Origin: Zantedeschia hybrid cultivar | Lineage: Eukaryota; Streptophyta; Magnoliopsida; Alismatales; Araceae | Direction of reading: 5' to 3' | Length of the DNA stretch: 64,000 nucleotides | NCBI GenBank assembly: GCA_030544215.1 | Contig: JARZZO010000009.1 | Coordinates: 51,641,129-51,705,128 of the forward strand | Shown: positions 33,051-45,929 of the stretch, piece after piece | How the letters are laid out: each line of letters starts with the position of its first letter | How positions within the stretch are numbered: position 1 is the stretch's first letter | Position numbers and translations under genes: made by a program | The notes under the pieces: model-generated | Told to the model about the DNA's origin: nothing | Database searches by the model: none | Seen by the model: the letters and a program-made list of their open reading frames with translations, nothing else

Positions 33051-33850
33051 TCGAGAGGAACCAGCTCAGGACTGCCAGGCGCCCTGTTAGCCTCTAGACA
33101 TCATTCAACTGGGTTGGCTACTCCATGGACAATATCGCATTGATCTTGTCGGGGTTGCCTTTGGTTCCTCAGTAGGTCACCTAGAAACCTAGGAATTTAC
33201 CTACAGTCACCCCAAAGGCTTATTTGGCAGGATTAAACTTCATGTTGTATTGCCTCAGGTGTCGAATGTCTCTAAAAGGTTTTCGAAGTGGTCACCGATG
33301 TGTTTGAATTTTACCAACATGTCGTCCACATAGACTTCCAGGTTTCACCCTATCTGTCGGTCGAACATTGTATTGACAAGACTCTGGCATGTAGCACTAA
33401 CATTTTTTAACTCAAACGGCATCTGGGTATAACAATATAACCCCAGTGACGAAGGAGGTATGCTCCTCATCCGCGAGGTTCATTCGAATCTGGTGATACC
33501 TCGAAAAGGCATCGAAGAAGCTGAGTTGCTCGTGGCCGGCTATAGCGTCGATGAGTTGATCGACATTTGGCATAAGAAAGTAGTCCTTGGGGGTGGCTTT
33601 ATTAAGGTCGGGGAAGTAGACACACATGAGCCACTTTCTTGAGGCTTTTTTCACCAAAACGACTTTGGCTATCCAAACCGGGTAGCGGGCATCTCGAATA
33701 ACTCCTACATTTAATAGAGAAATTACCTATGCCCTGATGGCATCCTGTTGCTCTACAACAAAATAGCGCTTCCTCTGTTGGATCGGTGGAAACCTCGGGT
33801 CGAGATTGAGCGAGTGCAAGTACAATGTGCTTCAATACTTCTAAAAGGGT
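33051..33850 (-). pseudogene. reverse transcriptase of the gypsy element
   Basis: Open part 33412-33657 reads KWLMCVYFPDLNKATPKDYF and LSFFDAFSRYHQIRM, typical gypsy RT. It continues out of frame into MPFELKNVSATCQSLV and LEVYVDDMLVKF; YVDD codons at 33321-33332. At least one stop and one frameshift (near 33412-33430) disable it. Confidence 0.85.
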
Positions 33851-33959
33851 GGTGTTTCCCTAGGCAAATACATCTAAGTGACCGGCCAGAAATTTTCAAT
33901 AGTCTTCACTTTTCTGTTGGGTCAGAAGAGCTTCCACCTTAAGCTTTTGATCAATAGTA

Positions 33960-34470
33960 GGGCCAACCTTCATGGTAGCCAATTCTTCGGACGGTTTAGT
34001 TTTTTCCTCGACCTGTCCAATAGCTTATGTGGGGGCTCGATAGTCCTCCATACATGTTCCTTGATCAAAGCCAAGTACGTCTGCCTCGAGATATTTTGGA
34101 TCCCACGAATTTTTTTGAACCCTCCCTTGGTCGGAAACTTGAGCTTCTGATGCAAACTAGATGGGATGGCCCCAAATTGTCCTCGAAACCCTCTCCCTAG
34201 GACTACGTCATATGGCCAGGAGGCATCCGTTATCTCAAACGTGACCGTCTGACTGGACGTCATAGGAGGGGTGCTTGCGTCACTATGAGAACGACATGGC
34301 TTTCGATCAACCATTTGCTTCCTCCCTGTATATTAGCTTGGAAGTTCTCCGAAAAGAGAGTACTTATGAGACTCCCAATGTCGATAAAGACCTTCCTTGC
34401 TCGTCACCCTATGATGTCAGCTTCTATTACTAATACATCATTGTGGGAGAGGGCTATACCTTAGGCTTCG
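33960..34470 (-). pseudogene. protease region of the gypsy element
   Basis: Open part 33970-34314 has YDVVLGRGFRGQFGAIPSSL and KLKFPTKGG, the segment between protease and RT in Tat-like pol. Upstream, at about 34380-34400, VFIDIGS stands where the protease active site DTGS is expected, so the Thr appears changed to Ile. A stop lies in the preceding segment (near 34410). Confidence 0.7.
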
Positions 34471-34495
34471 CTTTGTTCGTCGGATTGCTTATAAC

Positions 34496-35589
34496 GGATA
34501 AGGTATACCGGATAGCTTATTGTAGAATAAGAAATGTTTTGCCTTCATAATGCATATTTATTCGAAGTAGAATAAGGAGTAATTCTAATTGCTTTGATTG
34601 CATTCCAAAGAATAAGAATGAGAATAAGAAACTTCTAGGCCCAAATTGCCCTTCTTGTTTTATCACATTCAAATTCTAGTTTGGTAGAATAGATAGTTGT
34701 TGACCACAGTTGACCGAGATATAAAATGTGATAAAATTTAATAATATGTAATGTATCTTAATGAGTATATATTATGATTATAAATATTATTTTCAATAAT
34801 ATGTATTACCAATGTAATAATGTAATAAATATAAATTAATGAAGAAATATGTCATTAAATTATATATACGCACATACTATTGTGTATATATATGTATGTA
34901 TGTATATATACATACATAAATAAATATATTTGTATACATATTTATGTATATACATATATGTACATACATATACATGTACACACACACACATATATATATT
35001 TACACAAAGACATACATATATGTATACTTATATATGCATCCATATTTACATATACTCGACATTGATTGCACAATGAAAAATGACAAACACACTCACTGCA
35101 CACTTTGTAGGACTGAGACAATATTTGTCACAAAAAATAATATTTTACAAAAATTTTCCATATATGACACTTGAAATGGTTTCAACAAAGAAAATGAAAA
35201 TAATAATAATAAACTAAAATTTTATTTTGTACAATACTTCTTCTACTCTATTGTCAAAAATTACATTCTTCTGTATAGTAGATTCTTCTACTGTAACTGT
35301 TTGAGAAACTTTGTCACGTTTACAACTTGATAATATGGAAATATCTTCAAAATTTTGTTTTTGTCCTTGTCCAACATACTGTGCAGCCCTTATGAATTTC
35401 ACTCATCTAAATGAAAAGAACAAACAAAAAGAATGTCCCCAAGGAAGATCAAGCATAGAAAGAGTGAAATGAAGGTCTGAAACATAACCAAGAATAATCA
35501 TAATAATATGATTCATAGAGCTTATAAAAAGTGAAAACTCAAGCAACAACCTGCATAATACATGCATAGAAAAAACACTAAGCTGGCAA
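34496..35589. other. AT-rich unassigned sequence with a (TA/CA)-rich microsatellite
   Basis: About 34862-35055 is a mixed TATA/CATA/TACA microsatellite. Around 34515-34650 there are GAATAAG repeats, including CTTATTGTAGAATAAG, which recall ends of plant MITEs, but no pair of terminal inverted repeats could be matched. No gene is supported. Confidence 0.5.
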
Positions 35590-35933
35590 GAAATGAATCG
35601 AGGCTCATGCGACCTCCTTTACAAATTCACATTTGAAATTATTTAAGTGGCATGAAATCAAAAGGGACTCATGCAACCACCATTAAAATTTCATATTTCA
35701 AAATAAGCAAAATAGCATGAAATCAAACGAAGCTCATGCAACCTCTACTACAATTTCACATTTCAAAACAAGTGAATGACATGAAATCAAATGAGGCTCA
35801 TTGCAACTTCCATCAGAATTTCACATTTCAAAATAATGAATGATATGAAATCAAATGAGCCTCATGTGACCTCCATCACAATTTCACGTTTCAAAACAAG
35901 TAAATGGCATGAAATCAAGCGAGGCTTATGCGA
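35590..35933. repeat. ~64-bp minisatellite, left part
   Basis: Units with CTCATGCGACCTCC, CACATTTCAAAATAAG and GGCATGAAATCAAA start at about 35604, 35668, 35734, 35797, 35860 and 35925 (spacing 63-66). It is cut by solo LTR S3. Confidence 0.85.
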
Positions 35934-38209
35934 TGTAACGACCCTCCACCCTATAATCGGGGATCCGATTACTAAATGGGTACCAAATCATTAATTTGGA
36001 ACCAAACTAGGATCTAGATAAGTCTGGGAAATAAATAATTAACTAAGCTAAACATTCTCATCGCATTGAATTAAAAAGGAAGTGTAAGAATTTAAAAGTT
36101 ATTACAATGTGACACGACACAGCAAATGATTACATACTCCGACTGAAAAGAAATAATTAAGCGTACATACAAGAAAATAAAATAACAACTACATCAGGGC
36201 ATACCCTGGAACAACAGCTGCTGGCGCACAACTCGAAGCAGCACTCTCCTCGCTAAGCCTGCCTGGAACCCTCACCTGAAAACCGCAGGGGTGAGTCTCA
36301 ACGAAAAGACTCAATAGGGATCCTTCGATCCCCACTGCCCACACGCACACCCACAAGTGCAGAAACGCAACTAAAGGTAAAGTAAGCAAGTAAAGCAGTA
36401 ATTACTATTCCTAAATCTTGATATAAATCACATGCATTCGAAATATAACATGCATACCTCTGAAACCATTCTACCAGGGAGCCTACAACCAACGTCTCGG
36501 CAAAACACGCCAACCAAACAAACGAAAGTGGGAAACACCGACCCGCTGAGACCAAACAGTAACCCCTCGGATAGCACGCTAGTTACTCCGGCCCAACTGG
36601 CTCAGGTGGTTACTCCTTCCCCCAGCACGAGTGACACTTCACAGGTACCTCTCCGACACCGGTACTATCTAACCCCGGGGTTCACCAGGTGACCCTCTCT
36701 CACTAGGCGTCACCCCGCCACTGCTCCCACCGGCGCTGTGTCCCTCCCACACCGACACAGGGTGTCAAGCACTACAACTGTCACTCTAGGTCCACAGTAG
36801 CACAAAACACAACACAGTGCGATCCGGTCACGTGAAAAGTCCACGGTCGCACGAAACACAAGCAGTATGATCAGGTCACATAGAATCCATCATCATCGAG
36901 TATATTTAAAGCATGCATTAACTGAACTATCTAATAGTGTAGACACATATTAATAGCATGAATTAATGTGGTTCTGTCTTGAATCGCGTCGCCCAAGGCC
37001 GACGCCATTCAAGCCTCCTAAACTGGTTCATGAAATCTCGGCCTCAGAATATGGTCTAAAAGGCGTCGCCGTAGGTAGCCGCCTATTAAAACGCGTCGCT
37101 GTCCTTAGACGCCATTCACAACAGAAGTCCCCTCTGACAGAAACCGTTGCCGGGATAATTTCTGCCTAAATGGCTCGTGCTGACCCGTTGCCATTCTGAA
37201 TGGCGTCGTCCTAGCGCGACGTCATTTAGCGCCAGAAACCAAGTTTCTGCAGCTCGACCCGAGGGTCCCCTTTAACCCCAAATTCACCCCAAAAACACCC
37301 AAGAAGGGGAAAACGAAGAGGGAAACCAATCCATCACATGAAAACCCATAAATCCACATTCATAGAAACCACCCTATCCATCAAGAAAGTCCCTAAACAT
37401 GCTTATTCTACCCAAAAATCCCTTACATGCATCATGCTTCAAAGGGGGAAAACATGATTTTTAAATGAAACACTACAGGAATCGTCACCCTACCGGTTGC
37501 TCGAACTCCTCCAAGCTCCAAGCCGCCAACCCGTCTCGCCCCCACGCCGCCGCCGGTACCGCTGAGGATGCCGTTACTCCACCGGGACGTCGGCCGCCGT
37601 CCGGAGAGAAAACGCCGCGGAGGAGGTGGTGGTGGTAGTGGTAGGAGTTAGGAGGTCGATGGAGTGGAGGGAGAGGTGAAATGGTGGGAGGACAAGATGG
37701 AGGGGGAGGAGAGATCGCCGGAGCCGCCGGAGGAAGTGAGGAGAGAGAGAAGGGAGGAGAAAATGAGGGAAAGGAAGGAGGGTTCGTGGGGTTAAGCAGA
37801 AGTTGGGTAAAACGCGTCGTGCAGCACAGACGCCTAACAGCTGACATGACGGGCCGTACTGACAGAACTCTGAAACGCGTCGTCTAACCAAGACGCCGTT
37901 CAGACGACAAGACCGGTGCCGTACATTGACAACTCATAGTCGTAGTCTGAATGACGTCGTCCATCGAGGACGCCTTTCAGACGACAGGACAAGGTCGTAC
38001 TCTCGCGGCCCGAAACTCGCCCACGTGGCGTCCACGTGGCACAACAGCCACTCGACTAAATGGCGTCCACTCAGCAGGACGCCGTTCAAAAGGCGTCGTG
38101 CATCCTAGACGTCATTTAGAAGGTACTCCCCAGACCCATCAAGGCCCAAACCAGGGGATCCGACCCAGAAACTGACCCGATAACTGGATCCGAAACCTCA
38201 GTCCTTACA
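35934..38209 (-). repeat. S3: gypsy-type solo LTR (2276 bp)
   Basis: As read on +, it starts TGTAACGACCC and ends GTCCTTACA, with a perfect target-site duplication TGCGA (35929-35933 and 38210-38214). It carries GCGTC/GACGC palindromes in 36980-37230 and 37805-38120, and the GAGACTCACC/TTTTCAGGTGAGG motif in antisense near 36270-36300. Confidence 0.9.
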
Positions 38210-38400
38210 TGCGACCTCCGTCACAAATTCACAAACAATAAATGCACAATTCCACATTTCAAATGAAGTGAAATAACATTAAATCAAATGATGGAATTAT
38301 CACATTTCAGTCAAGTAAAATTTAATCATACCTCCAATAGCATAAACTCACATGAGACTCATGCAACCTCTATTATATTCACACACACATATGTGTTCAT
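38210..38400. repeat. ~64-bp minisatellite, right part (degenerate)
   Basis: Resumes with TGCGACCTCCGTCACAAATT after S3, then decays; a further unit-like CTCATGCAACCTCTATTA is near 38358. Confidence 0.65.
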
Positions 38401-38972
38401 AAGTGAATATAAGGTGGGCTCAGAAAGAAGAGTTTCATAACGTATTGTGATTACTTAAAAGCCATCCAACCAATAGATTGAATACTTCTCTTTTCATCAT
38501 TGCCCATACAATATAACACTCAGATAAGGCTGCAAATGCTCCTAATATCCGAAGGCACGCTTGGGGGGGGGGGGGGGGGTGGAGGGGGGCTGCAGATATG
38601 CATGCCTACTATCCAGACGTACAATCAAAATATGGTTGCAGTCATGCCAGGCCTACTGAGTGTGTACTTAAGAAAGAAGTGTTACTAGCCATGTCTGTGT
38701 ACCTACAAGCACAAATTATACAAAAATAAAGAAGAAGTCCAATATTATATCAGCATTAAACTCAATATACGTAAATGAAAAGTAAATTCACTGATAATGA
38801 AATTAACTGCAAAGAAAACAACCACCAAATACAAGTGCAAATAATGGGATCATGACCCCTAATGAACAAGCAAAGGAAACATCCACCAAATACAAGTACA
38901 AAGAACTAAACACAAGCACGACCCTTGACGAACAAGCAAATGAAACCTCCATCAAATCTAATTATTGTCGCT
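38401..38972. other. unassigned; contains an 18-G homopolymer
   Basis: A run of 18 G at about 38562-38579 is followed by T and GGAGGGGGG. Two related copies of a ~95-bp segment with CCACCAAATACAAGT and AACAAGCAAA lie at about 38825-38960. No gene is seen. Confidence 0.5.
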
Positions 38973-40170
38973 CTAAAGTTGGTACGCAATTCCCTCTCTT
39001 ATGTGATCCCCTACAACTATCTCAGCTTGGCTCGATGTAACGTCATCTAGGTAATCAGCATTACCATCATCATGATCTCCATTTTCATTTGCCATAGTAA
39101 AATATATATCTTGTCCCTGCCTCCGACGAATGAAGTTAGGGATGACACAACATGCCAGCACTATCTTTCGCTACTTTGCCCATGGATATTTATAGCTCTC
39201 TACTAATATTTGAAAACGATTATTTAGCACACCGAACACCCTCTCCATACAAATCCTTAGTTGTGCATACCTACGGTTGAACTTTTCCCTTTTATTTGCA
39301 TAGTGCCAACCACGACTCCTAAATTGGCGTATGTGATACCGTTGGCCACGATAAGGAGCTAAGAAACTATGTATGTTTGTATAGTCAGAGTCGACAAGAC
39401 AATACTTGCCTCGAGGGACCCAAAATCCAGCTTCATCTAATGCCCATTTCAACACTCTCATGTCAGCTACAGAACCTTCCCAACCGATAACAACATATTG
39501 AAAAGTAAGGTCGAATGAGACTACCCCCATTACATTTGGCTTATATAACCTTTGCAGTTACGAAACCAACTATGATCTTTCGCAGGATATGAGCGATTAT
39601 GTACGTCCCACCAATCGCCCTAATTGCATCCTACACATTATAATTAATATATAAGATGATGCATAAGGACATATATTGGAAATTGAAATAAAAACATTAA
39701 GAAAAGTGAGTACCTTGAAATAAGGATAGAAATATTCCTTCCTACGAATATGAGGGTGGCATTCACTAACCGACGATTGTAGTTGAATAAACTCTGTCTT
39801 CAGGGATGCTAATGCCATAGAAACCTCATTCACATAATAGTTGATTGTCTGTGAAGAGTGCTAAAGGTACTCACACAATGCCCCAATACCAACACCATGC
39901 ACAATAGCACGCATGAACATCGCTAATTGATCATAGGCAATTACTAACAAGTCCCTCAGTGCAATGAACATGCTGGGGCTTAGCCTAAGCATCACATAGG
40001 CCCTCCTTTCATGACCCTGTAGTACCTCTTATATCTACACATGGCCAGTATGTGCTGAAGTAAACATCTTTCGTCCAGGCACACTGGAGGCGAACTCGTC
40101 CGTTATTACCTCAATTATGGCCTCTTCGATTTCTTAAATCACCTCCTCCTCCTCCTGAATAAACTCCATT
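38973..40170 (-). pseudogene. Harbinger DDE transposase
   Basis: This nuclease would cut and paste the element. Minus-strand reading: QGHERRAYVMLRLSPSMF, HSSQTINYYVNEVSMALASL, then CHPHIRRKEYFYPYFK before a probable 83-nt intron (39631-39713; GT at its start, TAG at its end), then DAIRAIGGTYI, FDLTFQYVVIGWEGSVADMR, GKYCLVDSDY, MERVFGVLNNRFQI and LACCVIPNFIRRRQ. Second Asp (LVDSDY) and Glu (MERVFG) are kept, but the first, normally in AIDGTHI, is Gly here. There is a TAG near 39168 before LACCV, a frameshift near 39535, and several stops in the N-terminal third. Confidence 0.88.
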
Positions 40171-41097
40171 ATCAAATTGTCGATCTCTACATTAAGGACC
40201 CTTAATTGTCATTCAAAATGAATACTATACATAGTCTAAAAATCAAAAGAAGTGATGCTAACAAGTCCAAACAAAACGACTTTAACATTGATTCTATCAA
40301 AGCGAAAGGACATGATTTTGTGACAAGTGATATTGAGTTAAATCATCGATGTCTACATAAAGTACCGTTACTTATCATTCCAATTCAATAAGCTACGTAG
40401 TCCATAGAAGAAGTGATGCCAGAAGAAGGAACAAAGGAGTTTTGATTAAAGAGCATTAAGGTACATCAACGGCCCCTCAAGGGCATAAGAAATATACCAA
40501 GTAAGATTAGAAAAAGTAAGAAGACAACTAGAAACAAAAGGACTATCATGAAACAATATTTCCATGAGAAGTGCATTAATGTGTGCGATGTAGGGGGACC
40601 ACTCATGCCTTGTACTATATTTAGAGTGCCCATTGCATATTGTTTACGGGTGATTCTTGGTCTATATAGTGCTGCTTCCCCCTCCTCAATTGAGTGGAAC
40701 CCTTTGCATTGAGCACCTAGAAAACCATTAACTTAGGCATAATACTCTCCCCAAGTCAGGTACAGACCAAGCTCATAGCCGACCCACACAACATAACACT
40801 TAAATCATCCCATTTTAAGTTAACAGCATATGCCTACACAGGATGTACAAATAGAAATTACAATTCATACTAGTACAATACATTTAAAATATCACTTCTG
40901 ATTCAAGTACTTAAAGGAGTACATATTTCTTAAAATTTCAGTCCTAAAGAAAAAGTTAATTACACAGACATAATAAGAACGAGTACGATCAACACTAAAA
41001 GATGATAACAACAAAACAATCTCCATAGTACGATGAGAAGTCAAACATTACAGGCTACAATGCCCAAAGTAGAACATAACAAACGCAACAACTCAAG
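40171..41097. other. spacer between the Harbinger genes
   Basis: AT-rich, with scattered short frames and no recognisable domain on either strand. It probably holds the upstream region of the transposase gene. Confidence 0.5.
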
Positions 41098-42475
41098 TCA
41101 ACCGGTCCAAGTAATAACCCAATCAAGCTTCTCTTCCTCCAGCAGAGCCATGTACACCGACCGAATGCTCGGTGTACGAAATAGGTTCATAGCCCTAAAG
41201 TACAAATTATGCGGGATGTTCAGAACACCACATAGATCGTCCATACACTCTTTCACTATCGGGATTCTATCATCTACATATGCTGATGTGTCTGACAGAT
41301 TAGTACCGCCACTAAAACACCTAGACGAAGGCCGATCCGCTCTCAAGTCCTTGAGAACTTCAGTGCGTTCGCCTAATGCACTAGAGAAAGAAAGCAGTGC
41401 TTCTTCCCCAATGCTTCTTTTAGCTTGACGCCTTGAAGAGGATAGTTGTTTCTTCTAAGGAGAAGTGACCTCCTCTTGTTCATTGTCCTTGTGTGCTGGC
41501 GAAGCTACTGGTGGAGGAGAAGGAGTCCGAGCTAAGTAATGGGACTGGACTGGATAGGAATCGCCACTGTAGTTTTGCTCATATTCATCATATGAGCTAT
41601 TAAGTTGCTCATATATGGACATATAATGCTCACCTATTATGGAAGCACCATTGGCATAACCGAAGTGAAAGTCATGATTTGGTCCTATTGATGCAAAGCC
41701 AAGTGCATTAAGGTAATCACTAGTAAGTATATGACCTTGGACATAGTCTTCATTGATCTGCATAGAGGGTGGTGGGGCCTACACTGGTTGTAGTGTGGGA
41801 AGCCGTGGCTGTAGTGAGGGCTCCACTGGCTATAGCAGATTGTTGCGATTTCCAGTCCTGCGTCGGCGTCTGTTCACATACTTTGATGCATGCGAAGGTC
41901 CTTCCGCATCTCCCCCATTGGTCGTGCTATTGTCAGTCATATAATCCATTTCATTTAGGAACTGAAAAGTTTTACCTTCTAAACTTCGAAAATCATTATT
42001 TGCCTAAAAAGTCTATGGATATGTAATAAGTCTTGAGTTCCTAAGTTTAAAAATAATAATAATAAGAAAGCATGTTATTATGTTTACAGGTTCTTACTTC
42101 AATGGCTTGCTCCCATGTATCTTGAACTCTAGGCACATGCATTTTTACGTGGTCATCCCAGCCCCACCCTATCCTCTTAAACAACAACATAGGTTTGATA
42201 TATTGGCCTCTGAGGACCTTCCACCGATTTTGCAGGTGGTCCTTGTTGTAATCTAGATGGATTACAATATTGAACATCGGCCCGATAAGGTGCCAAACTA
42301 GGGTTTTGAATGTACCCCCAATATGATTTCCTTTGTCACATTGCTCCATGAGAAGTCCAATAAGGATTTTGTCATGCTGAGTAGTCCAATTTGGAGTACG
42401 GACCCTACCGGTGCCATTTGTTTTAGCGGTGAGCTTATCTTTCCGTGCTTCTAATAAACATATACATCCGATCAA
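41098..42475 (-). pseudogene. Myb/SANT-like protein of the Harbinger element
   Basis: The open part 42047-42475 carries the Myb/SANT-like fold: WTTQHDKILIGLLMEQCDKGN, HLDYNKDHLQNRWKVLRGQY and IGWGWDDHVKM. In Harbinger elements this partner binds DNA and helps bring the transposase to the ends. A splice-like GTAAGAAC follows the domain near 42090. Downstream pieces in other frames fit the rest of the protein: a basic linker near 41870 (KYVNRRRRRTGN), an acidic Tyr-rich part at 41455-41763 and a C-terminal helix at 41098-41346 (FRTPSIRSVYMALLEEEKLDW). Whether the joins are introns or frameshifts cannot be decided here. Confidence 0.75.
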
Positions 42476-44332
42476 AGTGAAGGAGGAGAAAAAAAATATA
42501 TGTTTTCAAGTAAAAATGAATAGAAAATTTGAGTTTACGATGTAACAAACATGGAGACCATAAGTCATATGAAGGTGAAGATTATAATAAGAAACGGAAT
42601 TTTGCCAACTTAGCATACACTTATCAGAGGTGGATATGGTTCTTTTGCACTTTCTATACTGCCTAATCATAAGAAAGAAGATAACATAAGTGATGGGAAT
42701 TGAGCACTAACTCATATTATTGTGAAGAATATAGTTACAATTAGATAATTGTATGCAAATAAAGTTATGCGAAAAATTCTCCGACATTCTAAAAGTAACA
42801 AACCAACTAAAGTGCATTGGGTACAATGTTCAAATCTGTTGCATGAACAGGTTGTCCAGAAAAGTTAGTCATGATGGATGTTTGGTGACTCAAAAGCTTC
42901 AAAGAACCACAATACACCTGCTGATTATCTTCAGACCTGGATTTTGGCATCAACCTATGGAAAGGATTGTTTCATATTCTCTATAGAGTTGTAGGAAACT
43001 AGTGCTTTCTTATAGAAGATCCTGGACCAATTTCGTTTCTGTCCATGATAAGTAATATCTATATAAAAACTCCAATCTTAGGGGCTCACACCTCCAAACT
43101 CCAATCTTACCATCAAGGGGGTGAACCACTGCCAACCAAGTGCAAAGTTGGATCTGCCAAATGCAAGAGGCGGTAGGCAATGACCAAAGACGTTTAAATT
43201 AGCATTCTATAATGGCATAAGGAAGAGCCAATGCTCCCATATCCCAAATGGGAATCATTAAACTTCCTGGCTTGATGGATTAATGGGTTGGATTTCAGAT
43301 CCATGTGTGTTTAGTCAACATTCAACATAGATGAGCAAATTTTCGGCCCAGATTCATGGAAAATTCACTAGGATTTTGTCTAATATGAGAGATGATATCA
43401 CTTTCAAAAATATGAGAGATGATAGGTATGATATTGAGTAAAGTGCCATTTGATGCATCGCAAAATGACGTAAAATCTTGATTTTCAAATCACCGATCTT
43501 AAAATTAGCGAAATAAGCTTTCTGATTTTAAAATCACCCCTCTTGAATTCACTAGTCTTAGTTTAGGTGATTGTGAGCTGTAAACCAAATTAGGTAGAAG
43601 GAAGTTTTTTGGGGTCAACCAAGTTTGAAATACGACAATTTATGATGCATCAAATGAATGAAAAAAAAACCATAAAAAGAATTACAACACACCAACTACA
43701 AAGAAAACACCATTTTACAGTTTTTGATGACTATTTATGACCATCAAGCCACACTTAAACATAGAAGTTTTGGGCTATTCCAATTTTCCCATGATAAAAA
43801 ATCCTCATTGTGGGGATTCTTGGAACAATATTTTTACTCAGAAATCAAATAATCTTCCCTATGTACTGGCATCTCACCCATCAAATTCATAGCAGAAGAT
43901 GCATAAGTTATGGGACTTCAAAATAGCAACCAGTAGAAAACTGACAACCAGGTGTGACAAACGAGATGGCGTATGGGTTTCAAGGCCTACTACATTCCTC
44001 GTGTGACAGTGTAGAGATCACATGCTATCATTCTCTTCGGTAACTCAGAGTTGAGATGATTTTCTTTTAAAAAAGGTACCTATTTTGAACATGTAACCAT
44101 AAGAGTGGGTACCTAGGAAAAACATGCATCATTCCCATGTATTCTCAACTCTCAATTCAGCAGGTGTTTGCCTTCAAAAATAAAAAATAAAATAAAAAAA
44201 GCCTCAGCTGTTGTTAGTAGGAGATATGAATGCACACAGACAGTGAACATATGTGGTAGGAATGGTGTGAACCAGGCGGACATCACTTACAAGTTTCAAA
44301 AGAAAAAACATTCTATCCATCAAACTAGAATA
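42476..44332. other. unassigned AT-rich sequence
   Basis: No domain-bearing frame, LTR boundary or tandem repeat is visible. TIR-like ends of the Harbinger element may lie here. The last five bases, GAATA (44328-44332), are the predicted target site of copia C. Confidence 0.45.
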
Positions 44333-45914
44333 TGTTGAGATCCAGGCGGGATGTGAAGAACGCAGTAGAAACGGACAATAAAATTGACCCGCCTGATTCC
44401 CTCAATCCATTTCGCAACAAAACAATGGCAAAACAAAAAATCGGAGGTGATCAAATCACCGTGCGTGGATTCGAATCCACGTCTGTGTCAGTTCCGTCGA
44501 GGCGATGCTGCTAGCCGCACAAGCATCCGGCCTCTAAAGGTATCCATGCGATCCTCTGCAGCGGCTCGTCCTCCCTCCCTAGTCCAGATCAGCATTCTCA
44601 CTAATGATTCTATGCTGCAATGGTGTCCGGAACAGGCAGACAGTGAATTCCCGACATTCGGGAAGTACACACGGCAGAGACGGGAAGAGCCCGGTGCCGT
44701 GAAAGGGGCGCCCAGAGGAGGAGGAGAGAGAGAGGGAGTCGGCCAACTAGGAAAGACTCCTGGAGCTTGGCCTAAGGTCTTTACACGGTCCGTATATATA
44801 TTAAGTCAGCGCGACTTTTCACAAAAGTCTTCGAATTAATATAAAACCTACTAAAACACCACTAACCGAGAATCTTTATGCGTATGACCCTCTAGGTCTA
44901 TTTAGAAGTCTAGTTTTCAACCCGTTAAGTCCAATAAAATTTTATTGACTTATAGTAATTAATTAATATCTCATATTTAATTAATTACTTAAATGAATTA
45001 ACATCTCATGTAAATTAGGCCGAACTTTCGATCAAGTTGGATGCAAAGTAACACCACATGATCTTGGAAAGTAATGGGGTTTAACAACTCACTCATGGAA
45101 CCTGTCCGTCCACAGTTACCGCGTGGATACAATCCTTCATTCGCACAATGTTCTTAAGTTGATCTAGAGTATGGTCAACTATCAACCCTAGATGGTCAAC
45201 GCACTTGGATCATACTCTGCTGTACAATGTCAGAAAACACCTTTTTTAATATTGTGTCCGCTTTGGCCAAAGACTCCTGCGGATCTATCCTAAAACATTC
45301 TCTCTCCAGCTATCTGAGAGCAAATGATCCCATATTGAACACACAATTACCTTCTAAGGTCTTCCGCTGGACCTAATCCTTGACTATTAAAGATCCCGTA
45401 GATAGGGATTCGTGAGCTAAAGTCAAAGCTCAGAAGTCAACCGACAAGATATCTTTGGTGTCTCAAGTCCAAGGATCAACCATGCTACTGTGACGATGAA
45501 TCAAATTAGCTAACATTGAGGTAAATTACCATCCGAAGATTCATGTCAAATTAGTTCAGTGAACTCATTCTCTAATGAGCACCTACAGGTTTACCATAGT
45601 GTCTCCACACAAGTGACCAGTGAGATCAGTCACCTCATCAAATGAGCTGGAATAACCTGTACTAGTCTCACCGGATGTTTGATGTCCTTCTCAAATATCT
45701 TTCGATAAGGAATAACTAAGAACCTATATTTATAAGTCATCAGTCTCATTATTATGATCTCATCATAATCTGATGACTATTGCACACATTCAAAGACTTT
45801 ATTATACGCAATGACAAACTAGCCAATCTTCATAATGAATTAAGTGCTATTTATCAGTGAACCAGCTTGTAATTGGTGCCTAATGATTGACTTTGAGGAC
45901 ACATATATCTAATA
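44333..45914 (-). repeat. Copia C 3' LTR (1582 bp)
   Basis: On + it starts TGTTGAGATCC and ends at CTAATA, next to the PPT ATCTCCTACTTGGAC (45915-45929). It aligns along its length with the left LTR of D. A TATATATA on the minus strand at about 44793-44800 is the probable TATA box. Confidence 0.88.
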
Positions 45915-45929
45915 ATCTCCTACTTGGAC

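Larger units (their letters stand above)
30736..34495 (-). mobile_element. decayed Ty3/gypsy element (Tat-like pol)
   Basis: Minus-strand order is protease, RT, RNase H, integrase, so integrase is last, which separates Ty3/gypsy from Ty1/copia. Motifs resemble the plant Tat/Ogre group (DLNKATPKDYFLMPNVDQLID; WGIDIMGPFP). No LTR, PBS or gag can be identified. The right limit is where recognisable protease sequence stops; the left limit is the minisatellite. Confidence 0.8.
38973..42480 (-). mobile_element. decayed PIF/Harbinger DNA transposon (coding part)
   Basis: Two minus-strand genes in the order Myb/SANT-like protein then DDE transposase, the two-gene organisation of autonomous plant PIF/Harbinger elements. 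Terminal inverted repeats and the 3-bp target duplication could not be located, so only the coding span is given. The ~64-bp minisatellite to the left could belong to its flank. Confidence 0.8.

Noticed and set aside
34505..34690. Terminal inverted repeat of the Harbinger element or a MITE (GAATAAG-rich text)
   Set aside because: No complementary partner with a TWA duplication was found on the other side of the transposase or nearby.
34880..35065. Open frame of about 60 codons in the TA/CA microsatellite
   Set aside because: Translation is a simple Tyr/Ile/His repeat produced by the microsatellite.
34880..44332. A host gene between the gypsy relic and copia C
   Set aside because: The only domain-bearing frames are the Harbinger transposase and its Myb/SANT-like partner; the rest is tandem repeats, a solo LTR and AT-rich DNA.
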